From assembly GCF_000954115.1 (NCBI RefSeq), contig NZ_CP010797.1, positions 4,030,001 through 4,094,000 of the forward strand: a stretch of DNA of 64,000 nucleotides, written 5' to 3'. Position numbers and translations under genes: made by a program. How positions within the stretch are numbered: the first letter of the stretch is position 1; the number at the start of each line of letters is the position of its first letter. The notes beneath the pieces were generated by a model that was not told the DNA's origin, ran no database searches, and saw nothing but the letters and a program-made list of their open reading frames with translations. Shown piece after piece: positions 19,858-27,709 of this stretch. This DNA is from Rhodococcus sp. B7740. GTDB lineage: Bacteria; Actinomycetota; Actinomycetes; Mycobacteriales; Mycobacteriaceae.

Positions 19858-20442
19858 TTACAAGTACTGGCCGGTGCCACCACCACCGTGACCCGCGCCA
19901 CCAGGAGCGCCCATCACGCCGGGAGGCAACGCGCCCTGCCGCATCTGCTCGAGTTGAGCTCGTGCGGCCATCTGCTGAGCGAACAGGGCCGTCTGGATGC
20001 CGTGGAACAGGCCTTCGAGCCAGCCGACGAGTTGGGCCTGCGCGATGCGCAGTTCCGCGTCGGTGGGGACAACGTCGTCGCCGAAGGGCAGTACCAGGCG
20101 CTCGAGCTCGTCGCGGAGCTCCGGTGCCAGGCCCTGTTCGAGTTCGTGGATGGAGGACTTGTGGATTTCCTTCAGCCGCGTCCGGCTCGCGTCGTCGAGC
20201 GGTGCGGCGCGCACTTCCTCGAGAAGCTGCTTGATCATCGTGCCGATACGCATCACCTTCGCCGGCTGCTCCACCATCTCCGACAGGCCGGATCCATCGT
20301 CCGATCCATCGTTCGTGGAGGAGCCGGCGGCGCGGGCCGCAGCGGCCGTCGCTTCCTCGCGGCTCAGGGCGAGCGGTTCTCCGTTGGGGCCGATCACAAC
20401 AACGTGGTCGTCGGGCGCACTGTTCGGCTCGGATTGAGTCAT
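19858..20442 (-). CDS. bpa: Bacterial proteasome activator Bpa
   Basis: Bpa (PafE, Rv3780 in M. tuberculosis) forms an ATP-independent dodecameric ring that opens the 20S proteasome and feeds unfolded proteins to it. The 194-residue protein has an N-terminal VVVIGPNGEPLA strand, a helical core from about 58 to 170, and a glycine-rich tail ending in the GQYL motif that docks into the proteasome alpha ring. Length and tail are diagnostic. It is co-directional with and 24 bp upstream of wzm, the same neighbourhood as in mycobacteria. Confidence 0.96.
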   Translation of the reverse strand: MTQSEPNSAPDDHVVVIGPNGEPLALSREEATAAAARAAGSSTNDGSDDGSGLSEMVEQPAKVMRIGTMIKQLLEEVRAAPLDDASRTRLKEIHKSSIHELEQGLAPELRDELERLVLPFGDDVVPTDAELRIAQAQLVGWLEGLFHGIQTALFAQQMAARAQLEQMRQGALPPGVMGAPGGAGHGGGGTGQYL

Positions 20443-20618
20443 ATATCCATCTTTACGCCTCGCTCGCCGTTGCGCGATCGTCTGGGGCGATTATCCTGGT
20501 TCGGTCGTCGGGAACAAGTGGAGGCCGGGAGGATCGAGCGTGCGAGGTGGGCAACCGTTCCCTGGCGAAACAGGACGTGGAACACATGCTGCACCGGTCG
20601 GCGCTTAGAGTGTCCGGC

Positions 20619-21824
20619 ATGGGTTACGACGTCGCGCGAGTGAGAGGGTCCATCCCCTCGCTCGGTGACGGGTGGATTCATCTCGACCCTCAGCTGGGCA
20701 TGCTGATCCCGGACCGCGTGTCGACCGCCGTGTCCACCGCTTTCCGGCACAGTGCCTCCAACCATTCGGCCGGCAACACCGCGGCCAAGCGCAGCGCAGC
20801 TCTACTGGAATCCGCTCGCGTCGCCATCGCCGATCTCGTCGGTGCCTATCCGTCCGGTGTGGTCATCGGTCCCGACCGTGCGACGCTGCTGTCCTGGCTC
20901 GCGGATTCGATGAGCTCGCGGCTGGGGCTCGGAACCGGCTTGGTGCTCTCGCGACTGGACGAGGAAGCGAACGTCGCGCCGTGGCTGCGGGTCGCCAGCA
21001 GATCCGGCGCGCACGTGCGATGGGCCGAGGTCGAAATCGATACGTGCGAGTTGCCCACGTGGCAGTTCGATGACCTCATCACCTCGACCACTCGGCTCGT
21101 CGCGGTCACTGCGGCATCGCCGATCGTCGGCAGCGCACCCGATGTTCGGGTCGCAGCGGATCTGGTGCACGAGGTCGGTGGGCTGATCGTGGTCGACGCG
21201 GCCGGAGCGGCCCCCTACGCCCACGTCGACATCAAGGAACTCGGAGCCGACGTCGTCGCGATCGACACCGCCGCATGGGGCGGGCCGTCGGTCGGTGCGC
21301 TGATCTTCCGCGATCCGACGCTCCTGGAACAGTTGCCTTCGATGTCGCTGAACCCGTCGGCGAAGGGGCCTCAGCGGCTCGAGGTCAGCGCGCATCAGTA
21401 CGCGTTGTTGGCGGGTGTGGTCTCGTCCATCGACTATCTGGCCAATCTCGACGACGCAGCGACTGGGACGCGTCGCGAGCGCCTCGAGCTGTCGATCGGA
21501 TCCCTGCAGCATTACCACGACGGCCTGTTCGATTACCTGATGAAGGCGCTCGAATCCCTGGACCACGTCATGGTGCTCGGCAATGCGCCGACGCGTATTC
21601 CTACCCTGAGCTTCACCGTCGATGGTGTTCCCGCGGTGAAGGTGTCCGAGCAACTCGCGCAGGCCAGAATCGGCAGTGTCAGCGGAGTCCACGGTGGCAG
21701 TCGGTTGCTCGACGCACTGGGCGTCAACGACGAGGGTGGTGCCGTCACCATCGGTCTGGCTCCGTACACCACCCGCTACGAGATAGATCAGCTCCAGGCT
21801 GCACTGTCCGCTCTCGCGCTCTAG
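20619..21824 (+). CDS. Cysteine-desulfurase-like aminotransferase class V protein lacking the PLP lysine
   Basis: The 401-residue protein has the fold-type I layout of SufS/CsdB proteins. HSAGNTAAKRSA sits near the N-terminus, VVDAAGAAPY at 191-200 carries the cofactor-binding aspartate, and a C-terminal small domain includes RIPTLSFTV. The strand that normally ends in a Ser-x-His-Lys Schiff-base motif instead reads DTAAWGGPSVGAL at 216-228, with no lysine. Rv3778c occupies the equivalent place near bpa in M. tuberculosis. The protein is therefore probably not an ordinary desulfurase and could be structural or regulatory. ATG at 20619 is the best start; bpa is divergent. Confidence 0.85.
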   Translation: MGYDVARVRGSIPSLGDGWIHLDPQLGMLIPDRVSTAVSTAFRHSASNHSAGNTAAKRSAALLESARVAIADLVGAYPSGVVIGPDRATLLSWLADSMSSRLGLGTGLVLSRLDEEANVAPWLRVASRSGAHVRWAEVEIDTCELPTWQFDDLITSTTRLVAVTAASPIVGSAPDVRVAADLVHEVGGLIVVDAAGAAPYAHVDIKELGADVVAIDTAAWGGPSVGALIFRDPTLLEQLPSMSLNPSAKGPQRLEVSAHQYALLAGVVSSIDYLANLDDAATGTRRERLELSIGSLQHYHDGLFDYLMKALESLDHVMVLGNAPTRIPTLSFTVDGVPAVKVSEQLAQARIGSVSGVHGGSRLLDALGVNDEGGAVTIGLAPYTTRYEIDQLQAALSALAL

Positions 21825-21843
21825 CGGGAGCGGCTCCGCCGCA

Positions 21844-21885
21844 CGTGCATAGAAGTTCGTAGTGGGCTACGAACTTCTATGCACG
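21844..21885. terminator. Perfect 19-bp-stem hairpin between convergent genes
   Basis: Arms at 21844-21862 (CGTGCATAGAAGTTCGTAG) and 21867-21885 are exact reverse complements with a TGGG loop. The hairpin lies between two convergent stop codons and can act in both directions. There is no T-tract, as is common in actinobacteria. Its perfect symmetry could also suit a protein-binding site. Confidence 0.7.
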
Positions 21886-21899
21886 ACCTGGGGCGCACA

Positions 21900-22889
21900 T
21901 CACTGCACGCGCAGGATAACCTTCCCGATGGTCTCGGCCTCGTCGAGCATTCGATGTCCTTGCGCTGCTTCGGTTATCGGGATCTCGGCGTGTACGACGG
22001 CGGTGACGCGGCCCTCGGAGATCATCGGCCACAGGTGCGCGGTCATGTCTGCGACGATGTTCGCTTTGCTCGACGGCCCGGTTTCGGGGCGGCCACGCAA
22101 CCCGGCTGCGTGCACCGAGCCGCGCTTGGCGAGGAGTTTTCCGAAGTTCAGCTCGCCCTTCACGCCGCCTTGCATGCCGATGGTGACGACGGTGCCGTCC
22201 ATGGCCAAGGCGTCGATGTTGCGGTCGAGGTACTTCGCTCCCATGTTGTCCAGGATCAGGTCGGCACCGTGATCCTGTGTCTGTGAACGTATCTCGGTCA
22301 CGAAGTCCTGGTTCTTGTAGTCGATCAGGACGTCGGCTCCGAGGTCTGCACACATGTCCAGCTTGTACTTCGAGCCGGCGGTGACGGCGACGGTGACGCC
22401 CATCTGCTTGGCCAATTGGATTGCGTGCGTTCCGATTCCGCTACCACCACCGTGGACGAGCAGTACCTGGCCCGAGCGCATGTGTGCATCCATCACCAGG
22501 TTGGACCACACTGTGGATGCGACTTCGGGAAGTGCTGCTGCCACATGCAGATCGAGGCCCTGGGGGATGGGAAAGAGCTGGGTGGCGGGTACGGCGACCT
22601 GCTCGGCGTACCCACCGCCGGCCAACAGGGCGCACACCCTGTCGCCGACGTTCCAATCGCTGACGCCCTCGCCGAGCTCGGAGATGATGCCCGAGCATTC
22701 GAGTCCGAGAATGTCGCTGGCACCCGGGGGCGGCGGATAATTGCCTTGACGCTGCATGAGATCGGCACGGTTGACGGCGGTGGCCGAGACGTCGACGATC
22801 ACCTGCCCGCGGCTCGGACGTGGGTCGGGAACCTCGGTCCATTCCATGACGTCGGGGTCGCCGAATTCTTTGAGTGTGATGGCACGCAT
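21900..22889 (-). CDS. NAD(P)H-quinone oxidoreductase, zinc-independent MDR family (PIG3-like)
   Basis: The 329-residue protein is a medium-chain dehydrogenase/reductase of the quinone oxidoreductase branch. Typical motifs are TAVNRADLMQRQGNYPPPPG (38-57), LGLECSGII and the nucleotide site VHGGGSGIGTHAIQLAK around residue 145. It would use NADPH to reduce quinones or enals in the cytoplasm. The ATG at 22889 gives the conserved MRAITLKEFG start. An M. tuberculosis counterpart (Rv3777) is also adjacent to the desulfurase-like gene, which supports conserved order. Confidence 0.92.
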   Translation of the reverse strand: MRAITLKEFGDPDVMEWTEVPDPRPSRGQVIVDVSATAVNRADLMQRQGNYPPPPGASDILGLECSGIISELGEGVSDWNVGDRVCALLAGGGYAEQVAVPATQLFPIPQGLDLHVAAALPEVASTVWSNLVMDAHMRSGQVLLVHGGGSGIGTHAIQLAKQMGVTVAVTAGSKYKLDMCADLGADVLIDYKNQDFVTEIRSQTQDHGADLILDNMGAKYLDRNIDALAMDGTVVTIGMQGGVKGELNFGKLLAKRGSVHAAGLRGRPETGPSSKANIVADMTAHLWPMISEGRVTAVVHAEIPITEAAQGHRMLDEAETIGKVILRVQ

Positions 22890-22923
22890 GTCTCCATAGT
22901 GCGCCTCCGGCGGCAGGAGTGGA

Positions 22924-23000
22924 GCCTGCGGCACGACCAAGATGAGCAGTGGTGCGGTTAGGTGCCCCCGGGGGCACGCGCCCGCGCCACTGCCGCAGGC
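22924..23000. terminator. Nested inverted repeats between two minus-strand genes
   Basis: GCCTGCGGCA (22924-22933) pairs with TGCCGCAGGC (22991-23000). Inside, GCAGTGG pairs with CCACTGC, and the centre is the perfect 16-bp palindrome GTGCCCCCGGGGGCAC (22962-22977). The structure follows the aldo/keto reductase stop and precedes the quinone oxidoreductase start. It most simply ends the former transcript; an operator role is possible. Confidence 0.5.
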
Positions 23001-23002
23001 AC

Positions 23003-24037
23003 CTACAGGTCCCAGAGATTGATTCCGAAGTCCTCGGCATGCGTGTCGATCTCGGCGAGTTCGGCATCGGTGAAGTCCAGGTTCTGCAGTGCCGCCACGT
23101 TGTTCTCGAGCTGTCCGACGCTCGATGCGCCGATCAGTACCGAGGTCACGCGCGGGTCGCGCAGGGCCCAGCTCAGGGCGAGTTGTGCGAGGGACTGGCC
23201 GCGAGTCGAGGCGATGTCGTTCAACGCCCGGAGGTGCCCGATGTGGTCGTCGGTGAGCCAGTCCGGATTCAGCGATTTGCCCTGCGCTGCTCTCGAATTG
23301 GACGGAACGCCGTCGAGGTACTTGTCGGTGAGCATGCCCTGGGCCAGAGGCGAGAAGGCGATGACGCCTGCGCCGACGGCATCGAGGGTGTCGAGCAGTT
23401 CGGGTTCGATCCACCGATTGACCATCGAATAGCTCGGCTGATGGATCAGCAGGGGAACGCCCGCGTCGGCGAGGAGGTCCGCCATTTTTTGCGTGCCCTC
23501 GGGCTTGTACGAGCTGATGCCCGCGTACAGCGCTTTGCCCTGCTGGACAGCGCTGATCAGTGCGCCTGCGGTCTCTTCGATCGGGGTGTCGTGGTCGGGC
23601 CGGTGGCTGTAGAAGATGTCGACGTGATCGAGTCGCATCCGCGTCAACGACTGCTCGAGCGAGGACAGCAGGTATTTGCGAGAGCCACCGAAGCCGTAGG
23701 GGCCGGGCCACATGTCCCAGCCGGCTTTGCTGGAAATGATCAGCTCGTCGCGATATCCGGCGAAGTCCTCGGAGAAGATGCGGCCGAAGTTCTTCTCCGC
23801 GCTGCCGTACGGCGGGCCGTAATTGTTGGCCAGATCGAAGTGCGTGATACCGAGATCGAATGCGCGACGCAGGATCGCGCGCTGGTTCATCAGCGGTACG
23901 TCGTCACCGAAGTTGTGCCACAGTCCGAGCGACACCGCCGGAAGTCGGGGGCCACGTGAGCCCACTCGGCGGAAGAGCATGGACTCGTAGCGGTCGGCGG
24001 CGGCAACGTACGGCGGGTCGATGTTGGGATCGGTCAT
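23003..24037 (-). CDS. Aldo/keto reductase, YghZ (L-glyceraldehyde-3-phosphate reductase) type
   Basis: The 344-residue protein is an NADPH-dependent aldo/keto reductase of the AKR14-like group. The catalytic aspartate and tyrosine lie in THFDLANNYGPPYGSAEKNF, the lysine in ISSKAGWDMWPGPYG and the histidine in DIFYSHRPDHDTP. RVTSVLIGASSVGQLENN near the end binds the cofactor phosphate. Members reduce small aldehydes such as methylglyoxal. ATG at 24037 is preferred over an upstream ATG at 24085, which would run into the divergent MarR promoter. Confidence 0.92.
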   Translation of the reverse strand: MTDPNIDPPYVAAADRYESMLFRRVGSRGPRLPAVSLGLWHNFGDDVPLMNQRAILRRAFDLGITHFDLANNYGPPYGSAEKNFGRIFSEDFAGYRDELIISSKAGWDMWPGPYGFGGSRKYLLSSLEQSLTRMRLDHVDIFYSHRPDHDTPIEETAGALISAVQQGKALYAGISSYKPEGTQKMADLLADAGVPLLIHQPSYSMVNRWIEPELLDTLDAVGAGVIAFSPLAQGMLTDKYLDGVPSNSRAAQGKSLNPDWLTDDHIGHLRALNDIASTRGQSLAQLALSWALRDPRVTSVLIGASSVGQLENNVAALQNLDFTDAELAEIDTHAEDFGINLWDL

Positions 24038-24114
24038 ACCTCGACCATAGGGCGCTGCACCGAACTGGGCCTCGAACCGCGTCAACCTACTCGCCGGTAG
24101 ATTTCCTGCCTAAG

Positions 24115-24627
24115 ATGACACGCGTGACGGCCGAATTAGCCATTGGTCCCGGGGGGGACCCGCAGTGGCTCGACACTGCGGAAATGAAAGCATGGCGCGC
24201 CTATATGGACGGCGGGCAACGATTGATGGGGGTATTGAACAAGGATCTGCAGGATCGCCACGACCTGTCGATGGCGGAATACCGAATCCTGGTGATGTTG
24301 TCGGAATCGATCGACGGCTCCATCAGAATGAGTGAGCTGGCCGATGGCGTCCTGTCCTCGAGAAGTCGCCTGACGCATCAGATCAGGCGAATGGAACTCC
24401 AGGACATGGTGACTCGCAGTACCTGCGTCAACGACGGCAGAGGCGTGCTCGCGGTGATCACCGAGGAAGGCCGTCGGCGATTGGCGGAGGCGGCACCGAC
24501 CCACGTCCGCAGCGTCCGTCGGCACCTCATCGACATTCTCTCGCCCCACGAACTCGAGGTGCTCGGAGACATCTTCGAGAAGGTCGACGCCGCGATGGAC
24601 GCGTCCGGTTCCACACCGCGACGATGA
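24115..24627 (+). CDS. MarR family transcriptional regulator
   Basis: The 170-residue protein has the winged-helix core of MarR regulators. LQDRHDLSMAEYRILVML begins the DNA-binding domain, SIRMSELADGVLSSRSRLTH forms the recognition region, and RRMELQDMVTR with a DGRGVLAVITEEGRR wing follows. It is divergent from the aldo/keto reductase gene with a 77-bp gap, so regulation of that gene is the natural guess. A GTG at 24124 is an alternative start. No ligand can be predicted. Confidence 0.9.
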   Translation: MTRVTAELAIGPGGDPQWLDTAEMKAWRAYMDGGQRLMGVLNKDLQDRHDLSMAEYRILVMLSESIDGSIRMSELADGVLSSRSRLTHQIRRMELQDMVTRSTCVNDGRGVLAVITEEGRRRLAEAAPTHVRSVRRHLIDILSPHELEVLGDIFEKVDAAMDASGSTPRR

Positions 24628-24686
24628 GCGGCGGACGACGAGGGGCGATTGGGCCTCGGCCCGCCGGGCCGTTTAAGATCGCACAC

Positions 24687-24776
24687 GGAAGCGTGGCAGA
24701 GCGGCCCAATGCACTCGCCTTGAAAGCGAGAGACGTGTAAAAGCGTCCGGGGGTTCAAATCCCTCCGCTTCCGCCA
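24687..24776 (+). tRNA. tRNA-Ser (anticodon UGA)
   Basis: The 90-base sequence has the acceptor stem GGAAGCG/CGCTTCC, an anticodon stem-loop CTCGCC-TTGAAAG-CGAG with anticodon TGA, a long variable arm and GGTTCAAATCC as the T-loop. CCA is encoded at 24774-24776. The long variable arm confirms a class II serine tRNA reading UCA. Confidence 0.96.
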
Positions 24777-24790
24777 CATGTTCGTTTCGA

Positions 24791-24822
24791 AATCCGGTCC
24801 ACCCGCATGGGTGGACCGGATT
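24791..24822 (+). terminator. Hairpin terminator after tRNA-Ser
   Basis: AATCCGGTCCACCC (24791-24804) and GGGTGGACCGGATT (24809-24822) form a perfect 14-bp stem with a GCAT loop, 14 bases after the tRNA. A T-rich CGTTTGTC follows. This is a good intrinsic terminator. Confidence 0.8.
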
Positions 24823-24898
24823 CGTTTGTCCCGGTCGAAGCTGAGCTCCGTCGCGACCTGCTTGGTATCGATCCCGGCTCAGTGGGTACTGCCTGTTG

Positions 24899-25711
24899 AT
24901 GAGTGAACAAGCGCGGCGCAACGACGGCGACAACGAGGGGCCTCTGGAAGAGGAGCTCGAGGACAGTTTCGACGCTGTCGTCGAGGAAGGTGCAGAGCGC
25001 TTGCATCGCACCGTGCGTACGGTCCTGATCACAGGATTGTTCGGCGGGCTCGAAGTTTCCCTGGGTGTGATGGCGTATCTGGCTGTGCTGGACGAGACCG
25101 GCAGCCATCTGCTGGCAGGTCTGGCGTTCGGCATCGGCCTGGTGGCCATCTACCTGGCACACGGTGAGCTGTTCACCGAGGACTTCTTGATGCCGATCGC
25201 CGCGGTGGTGGCCCGCAACGGAACTCCGCTGCAGCTCGCGAGGCTGTGGATCGGCACGCTGCTGGCGAATCTGCTGGGTGGTTGGCTCGTGATGTGGTTG
25301 ATAGCGCACGCATTTCCGCAGTGGCAGAAGGTGTTGTCCGAATCCGCGCAGCATTTCGTTCACGCACCGCTCGATCTTCGGTCGGTCTGTTTGGCGGTTC
25401 TCGGTGGCAGCACGATAACGCTGCTGACGCGCATGCAGCAGGGTACGACGTCGGATGTCGCGCGGATCATCGCCGCCATGGGGGCAGGCTTCCTGCTCGC
25501 CGGGTTGCAGATGTTCCATTCGATTCTCGATTCCCTGCTGATCTTCGGAGCCATCCACGCAGGCGCAGACGTGAGTTATCGAGAGTGGATCGACTGGTTC
25601 GGATACACGGTGCTGTTCAACATCATCGGTGGCGTCGTGTTGGTCACCGCGCTGCGCCTGGTGCGCACCAAGGAGCTTGTGAAAACAGAACGTCACCGCA
25701 ATTCCGAGTAG
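24899..25711 (+). CDS. Formate/nitrite transporter (FNT) family channel
   Basis: The 270-residue protein has an acidic cytoplasmic N-terminus of about 40 residues and six hydrophobic helices. The FNT pattern is visible as AYLAVLDETGSHLLAGLAFGIGLV, LAHGELFTEDF (family motif near residue 85), ARLWIGTLLANLLGG and FHSILDSLLIFGAIHAGA. Members carry small monovalent anions such as formate or nitrite across the membrane. The ATG at 24899 follows a TTG by zero bases. It stands alone between a tRNA and a convergent pseudouridine synthase. Confidence 0.85.
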   Translation: MSEQARRNDGDNEGPLEEELEDSFDAVVEEGAERLHRTVRTVLITGLFGGLEVSLGVMAYLAVLDETGSHLLAGLAFGIGLVAIYLAHGELFTEDFLMPIAAVVARNGTPLQLARLWIGTLLANLLGGWLVMWLIAHAFPQWQKVLSESAQHFVHAPLDLRSVCLAVLGGSTITLLTRMQQGTTSDVARIIAAMGAGFLLAGLQMFHSILDSLLIFGAIHAGADVSYREWIDWFGYTVLFNIIGGVVLVTALRLVRTKELVKTERHRNSE

Positions 25712-25719
25712 TCGAGCGG

Positions 25720-26643
25720 TCACGCCCTGCCATCCGATATCCAACGCTGCAAGCCCAGTCCGGTCTCGAAGCGTCGGATTGCCTTCGAGATCGGGTCCGT
25801 GAATTCGATTGCACTGGCGAGCAATTGGAGTGGATCGGTGAAATCATCGACGGCCCGGTTGGTGGCAGTCGGGTAGAGGTCGTCGCCGAGGATCGGCACC
25901 CCGAGCGAATTCATGTGCAGTCGCAGTTGATGAGTGCGGCCGGTCAACGGTGTCAGTTGATAGCGACCGAGTCCGTCTCGATGCTCCAGTAGTTCGACGG
26001 TGGTGTGCGCGTTGGGTTCTCCGGCCACCTCGCGGGCGGTGAAGTCGCCCTTCTCGGTGACGATTCGGCTGCGAACGGCGGTCGGCAATACCAGCGACGG
26101 GTCGTAGCGCGCAATGGCCTCGTACTCCTTGTGGACCTTTCGATCCTGGAAGAGCGTTTGATATGCGCCGCGCAGGGTCGGATCGACGACGAACAGGACC
26201 AGGCCCGCGGTGACGCGATCGAGTCGGTGAGCGGGCACTAGTTGTGGCAGGTCGAGTTCGAGACGCAGTCGCACGAGCGCGGTCTGCAGAATGTGGCCGC
26301 CGCGGGGGATGGTCGGAAGAAAGTGTGGCTTGTCGATCACCAGCAGCGCGTCGTCGCGGTGCACGATCGAGATATCGAAGGGCACAACGGTTTCCGACGG
26401 CAGATCGCGGTGGAACCAGACCGCCTCACCTGGAACGTACGGTGCATCCGGTGCGATGGGGCCTGTCATGTCGACGATCTCGCCGGCGTCGAACATGGCG
26501 TCGATCCGGTGTGCAGGGATTCGTAACTCGGTCGCCGTCAGGAAGTCACGGACGGTGCGCCAGGTGCCGTCCTCGGGCATTCGGATGCGCGCGGGGTCCA
26601 GGCCGTGTCGCTTCGCCAGGGGAGGTTGCTGGCGTCGTCTCAC
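25720..26643 (-). CDS. RluA-family 23S rRNA/tRNA pseudouridine synthase
   Basis: The 307-residue protein has a short S4-like N-terminal region and an RluA catalytic domain. VVHRDDALLVIDKP-like sequence at about 94-106 precedes the catalytic HRLDRVTAG motif with Asp142. LTPLTGRTHQLRLHM near 235-250 is the conserved RNA-binding motif, followed by LGVPILGDDLY. It isomerises uridines in rRNA or tRNA; the exact site cannot be predicted. It is convergent with the FNT gene. Confidence 0.93.
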   Translation of the reverse strand: MRRRQQPPLAKRHGLDPARIRMPEDGTWRTVRDFLTATELRIPAHRIDAMFDAGEIVDMTGPIAPDAPYVPGEAVWFHRDLPSETVVPFDISIVHRDDALLVIDKPHFLPTIPRGGHILQTALVRLRLELDLPQLVPAHRLDRVTAGLVLFVVDPTLRGAYQTLFQDRKVHKEYEAIARYDPSLVLPTAVRSRIVTEKGDFTAREVAGEPNAHTTVELLEHRDGLGRYQLTPLTGRTHQLRLHMNSLGVPILGDDLYPTATNRAVDDFTDPLQLLASAIEFTDPISKAIRRFETGLGLQRWISDGRA

Positions 26644-26670
26644 CGAGTGAGCGTATCCGCCCGTCGAGAT

Positions 26671-26715
26671 CGCACTTATGCAGGCATTTCGCGATGATCT
26701 GCCCGCATAAGTGCG
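26671..26715 (-). terminator. Inverted repeat downstream of the Excalibur protein gene
   Basis: CGCACTTATGC (26671-26681) pairs with GCATAAGTGCG (26705-26715), with a GGC/GCC extension inside after one mismatch. It lies just past the stop of the minus-strand Excalibur gene and before the pseudouridine synthase start, and probably ends the former transcript. Confidence 0.6.
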
Positions 26716-26721
26716 AATTCG

Positions 26722-27072
26722 CTATTCGCAGCCGATGCCGTCGTCGTCGCGATCGAGATGAGGCCCGTAGCCGTACTCGTCCCGATAGACCGGAGCGGCA
26801 CCGGCGTCGCGGGCCGCATCGCAGTTCTCGTACTGGAAGGCGCCGCCCTGTTGGGGTGCCGGGGCAGGAGCACCTTGAGGCTGTGGTGCAGGAGCGGGTG
26901 CCGCCAGCGGGGCCGGAGGCGGTGGAAGCACCGGGCAGAACTGAGCCGAACCGCTGTTACAGAGGAAATCGGTGATCGGATCGGCCGAGGCGACGGCCGG
27001 TGCGGACACCAGGACGGCTGCAGCGATAGCGCCGCTGATGCCGAGCTTGACCAGCAGATTCTTCGTCTTCAT
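26722..27072 (-). CDS. Secreted Excalibur calcium-binding domain protein
   Basis: The 116-residue protein starts with a signal peptide (KTKNLLVKLGISGAIAAAVL, cleavage expected after AVASA near residue 30). A short segment with two cysteines and a proline/alanine-rich linker follow. The C-terminal Excalibur domain is YENCDAARDAGAAPVYRDE with a DRDDDGIGCE end (about 80-116), an extracellular EF-hand-like calcium-binding loop closed by a disulfide. The ATG at 27072 begins the signal peptide. A cell-wall-linked role is likely, but the partner is unknown. Confidence 0.9.
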   Translation of the reverse strand: MKTKNLLVKLGISGAIAAAVLVSAPAVASADPITDFLCNSGSAQFCPVLPPPPAPLAAPAPAPQPQGAPAPAPQQGGAFQYENCDAARDAGAAPVYRDEYGYGPHLDRDDDGIGCE

Positions 27073-27178
27073 GAGGCTCCAATCGAGGGGGTGTGATCTG
27101 GAGCATCCTCGACCATTTATTGAACTGTCAATCAAGTCATTCGGGTGATCGACGTCGCGACCAGCAAAACCCGAGCGT

Positions 27179-27204
27179 GTTTGGAACCTGCCGATTCGGC
27201 GTAT
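27179..27204 (+). promoter_or_regulatory. Candidate SigF/SigB-type promoter for the DUF3072 gene
   Basis: GTTT at 27179-27182 is followed after 15 bases by GGCGTAT at 27198-27204. This resembles the GTTT-N15-GGGTAT consensus of general-stress sigma factors in actinobacteria. The start codon at 27215 is only ten bases further and lacks a ribosome-binding site, so a leaderless stress transcript is possible. Confidence 0.45.
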
Positions 27205-27214
27205 CTACGAACGT

Positions 27215-27418
27215 ATGAGCGAAAACGAGCAGGTCAACCAGAACCCCGAGAAGGATCCCGACGATTGGGTCACCGGTGACGAGCCGATGACCGGCCCACA
27301 GAAGAGCTACCTGAGCACCCTTGCGCAGGAAGCCGGCGAAGAAGTTCCCGAGGGTCTCAACAAGGCGCAGGCTTCGGAGATGATCGACAAGTTGCAGGGC
27401 GAAACCGGCCGCGGCTGA
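27215..27418 (+). CDS. DUF3072 family small protein
   Basis: The 67-residue acidic protein contains the DUF3072 pattern: DPDDWVTGDEPMTGPQKSYL (14-33), then LAQEAGEEVP and KAQASEMIDKLQ. The function of the family is not known. The motif MTGPQKSYLSTLA resembles a small helical, possibly nucleic-acid- or protein-binding module. It is a one-gene unit with a possible stress-type promoter right before it. No signal peptide is present. Confidence 0.88.
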   Translation: MSENEQVNQNPEKDPDDWVTGDEPMTGPQKSYLSTLAQEAGEEVPEGLNKAQASEMIDKLQGETGRG

Positions 27419-27436
27419 ATCGACCCCCAGAGGTCC

Positions 27437-27515
27437 ACTCGATGTGACATCGACCCCCCGAAAGTCCACCGAATGTCACATCGAGTGCCCTCGTGGGAAG
27501 TGTGTCCACGAGGGC
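27437..27515. repeat. Two successive inverted repeats downstream of the DUF3072 gene
   Basis: ACTCGATGTGACA (27437-27449) pairs with TGTCACATCGAGT (27474-27486) around a 24-base loop. Directly after it, GCCCTCGTGG (27487-27496) pairs with CCACGAGGGC (27506-27515). The block also holds a near-duplicate of TCGACCCCC..GTCCAC. The second hairpin is a good terminator; the first may be an operator or part of a compound terminator. The rest of 27,516-27,700 shows no gene. Confidence 0.6.
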
Positions 27516-27709
27516 ATCCGACCAGGTAGACCGTTCTGTCTCGAGTACATGTAACAAAGGATCACGCGGACTTTTGGACCTGCATGTGCGCGGCTATTGT
27601 GAGCGAACCCACAGCTTTAGCGTGCGCGCATATCGGTGGGTACGTTGAGTGACGGATGTTGTTCGTGTTGCGCCCCGTGAGGGTGCGCCGGGGGAGGATG
27701 GGCAATCTG

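Noticed and set aside
24791..24822. Inverted repeat as an attachment site after tRNA-Ser
   Set aside because: The perfect stem with short loop right after a tRNA is better explained as its terminator, and normal chromosomal genes follow.
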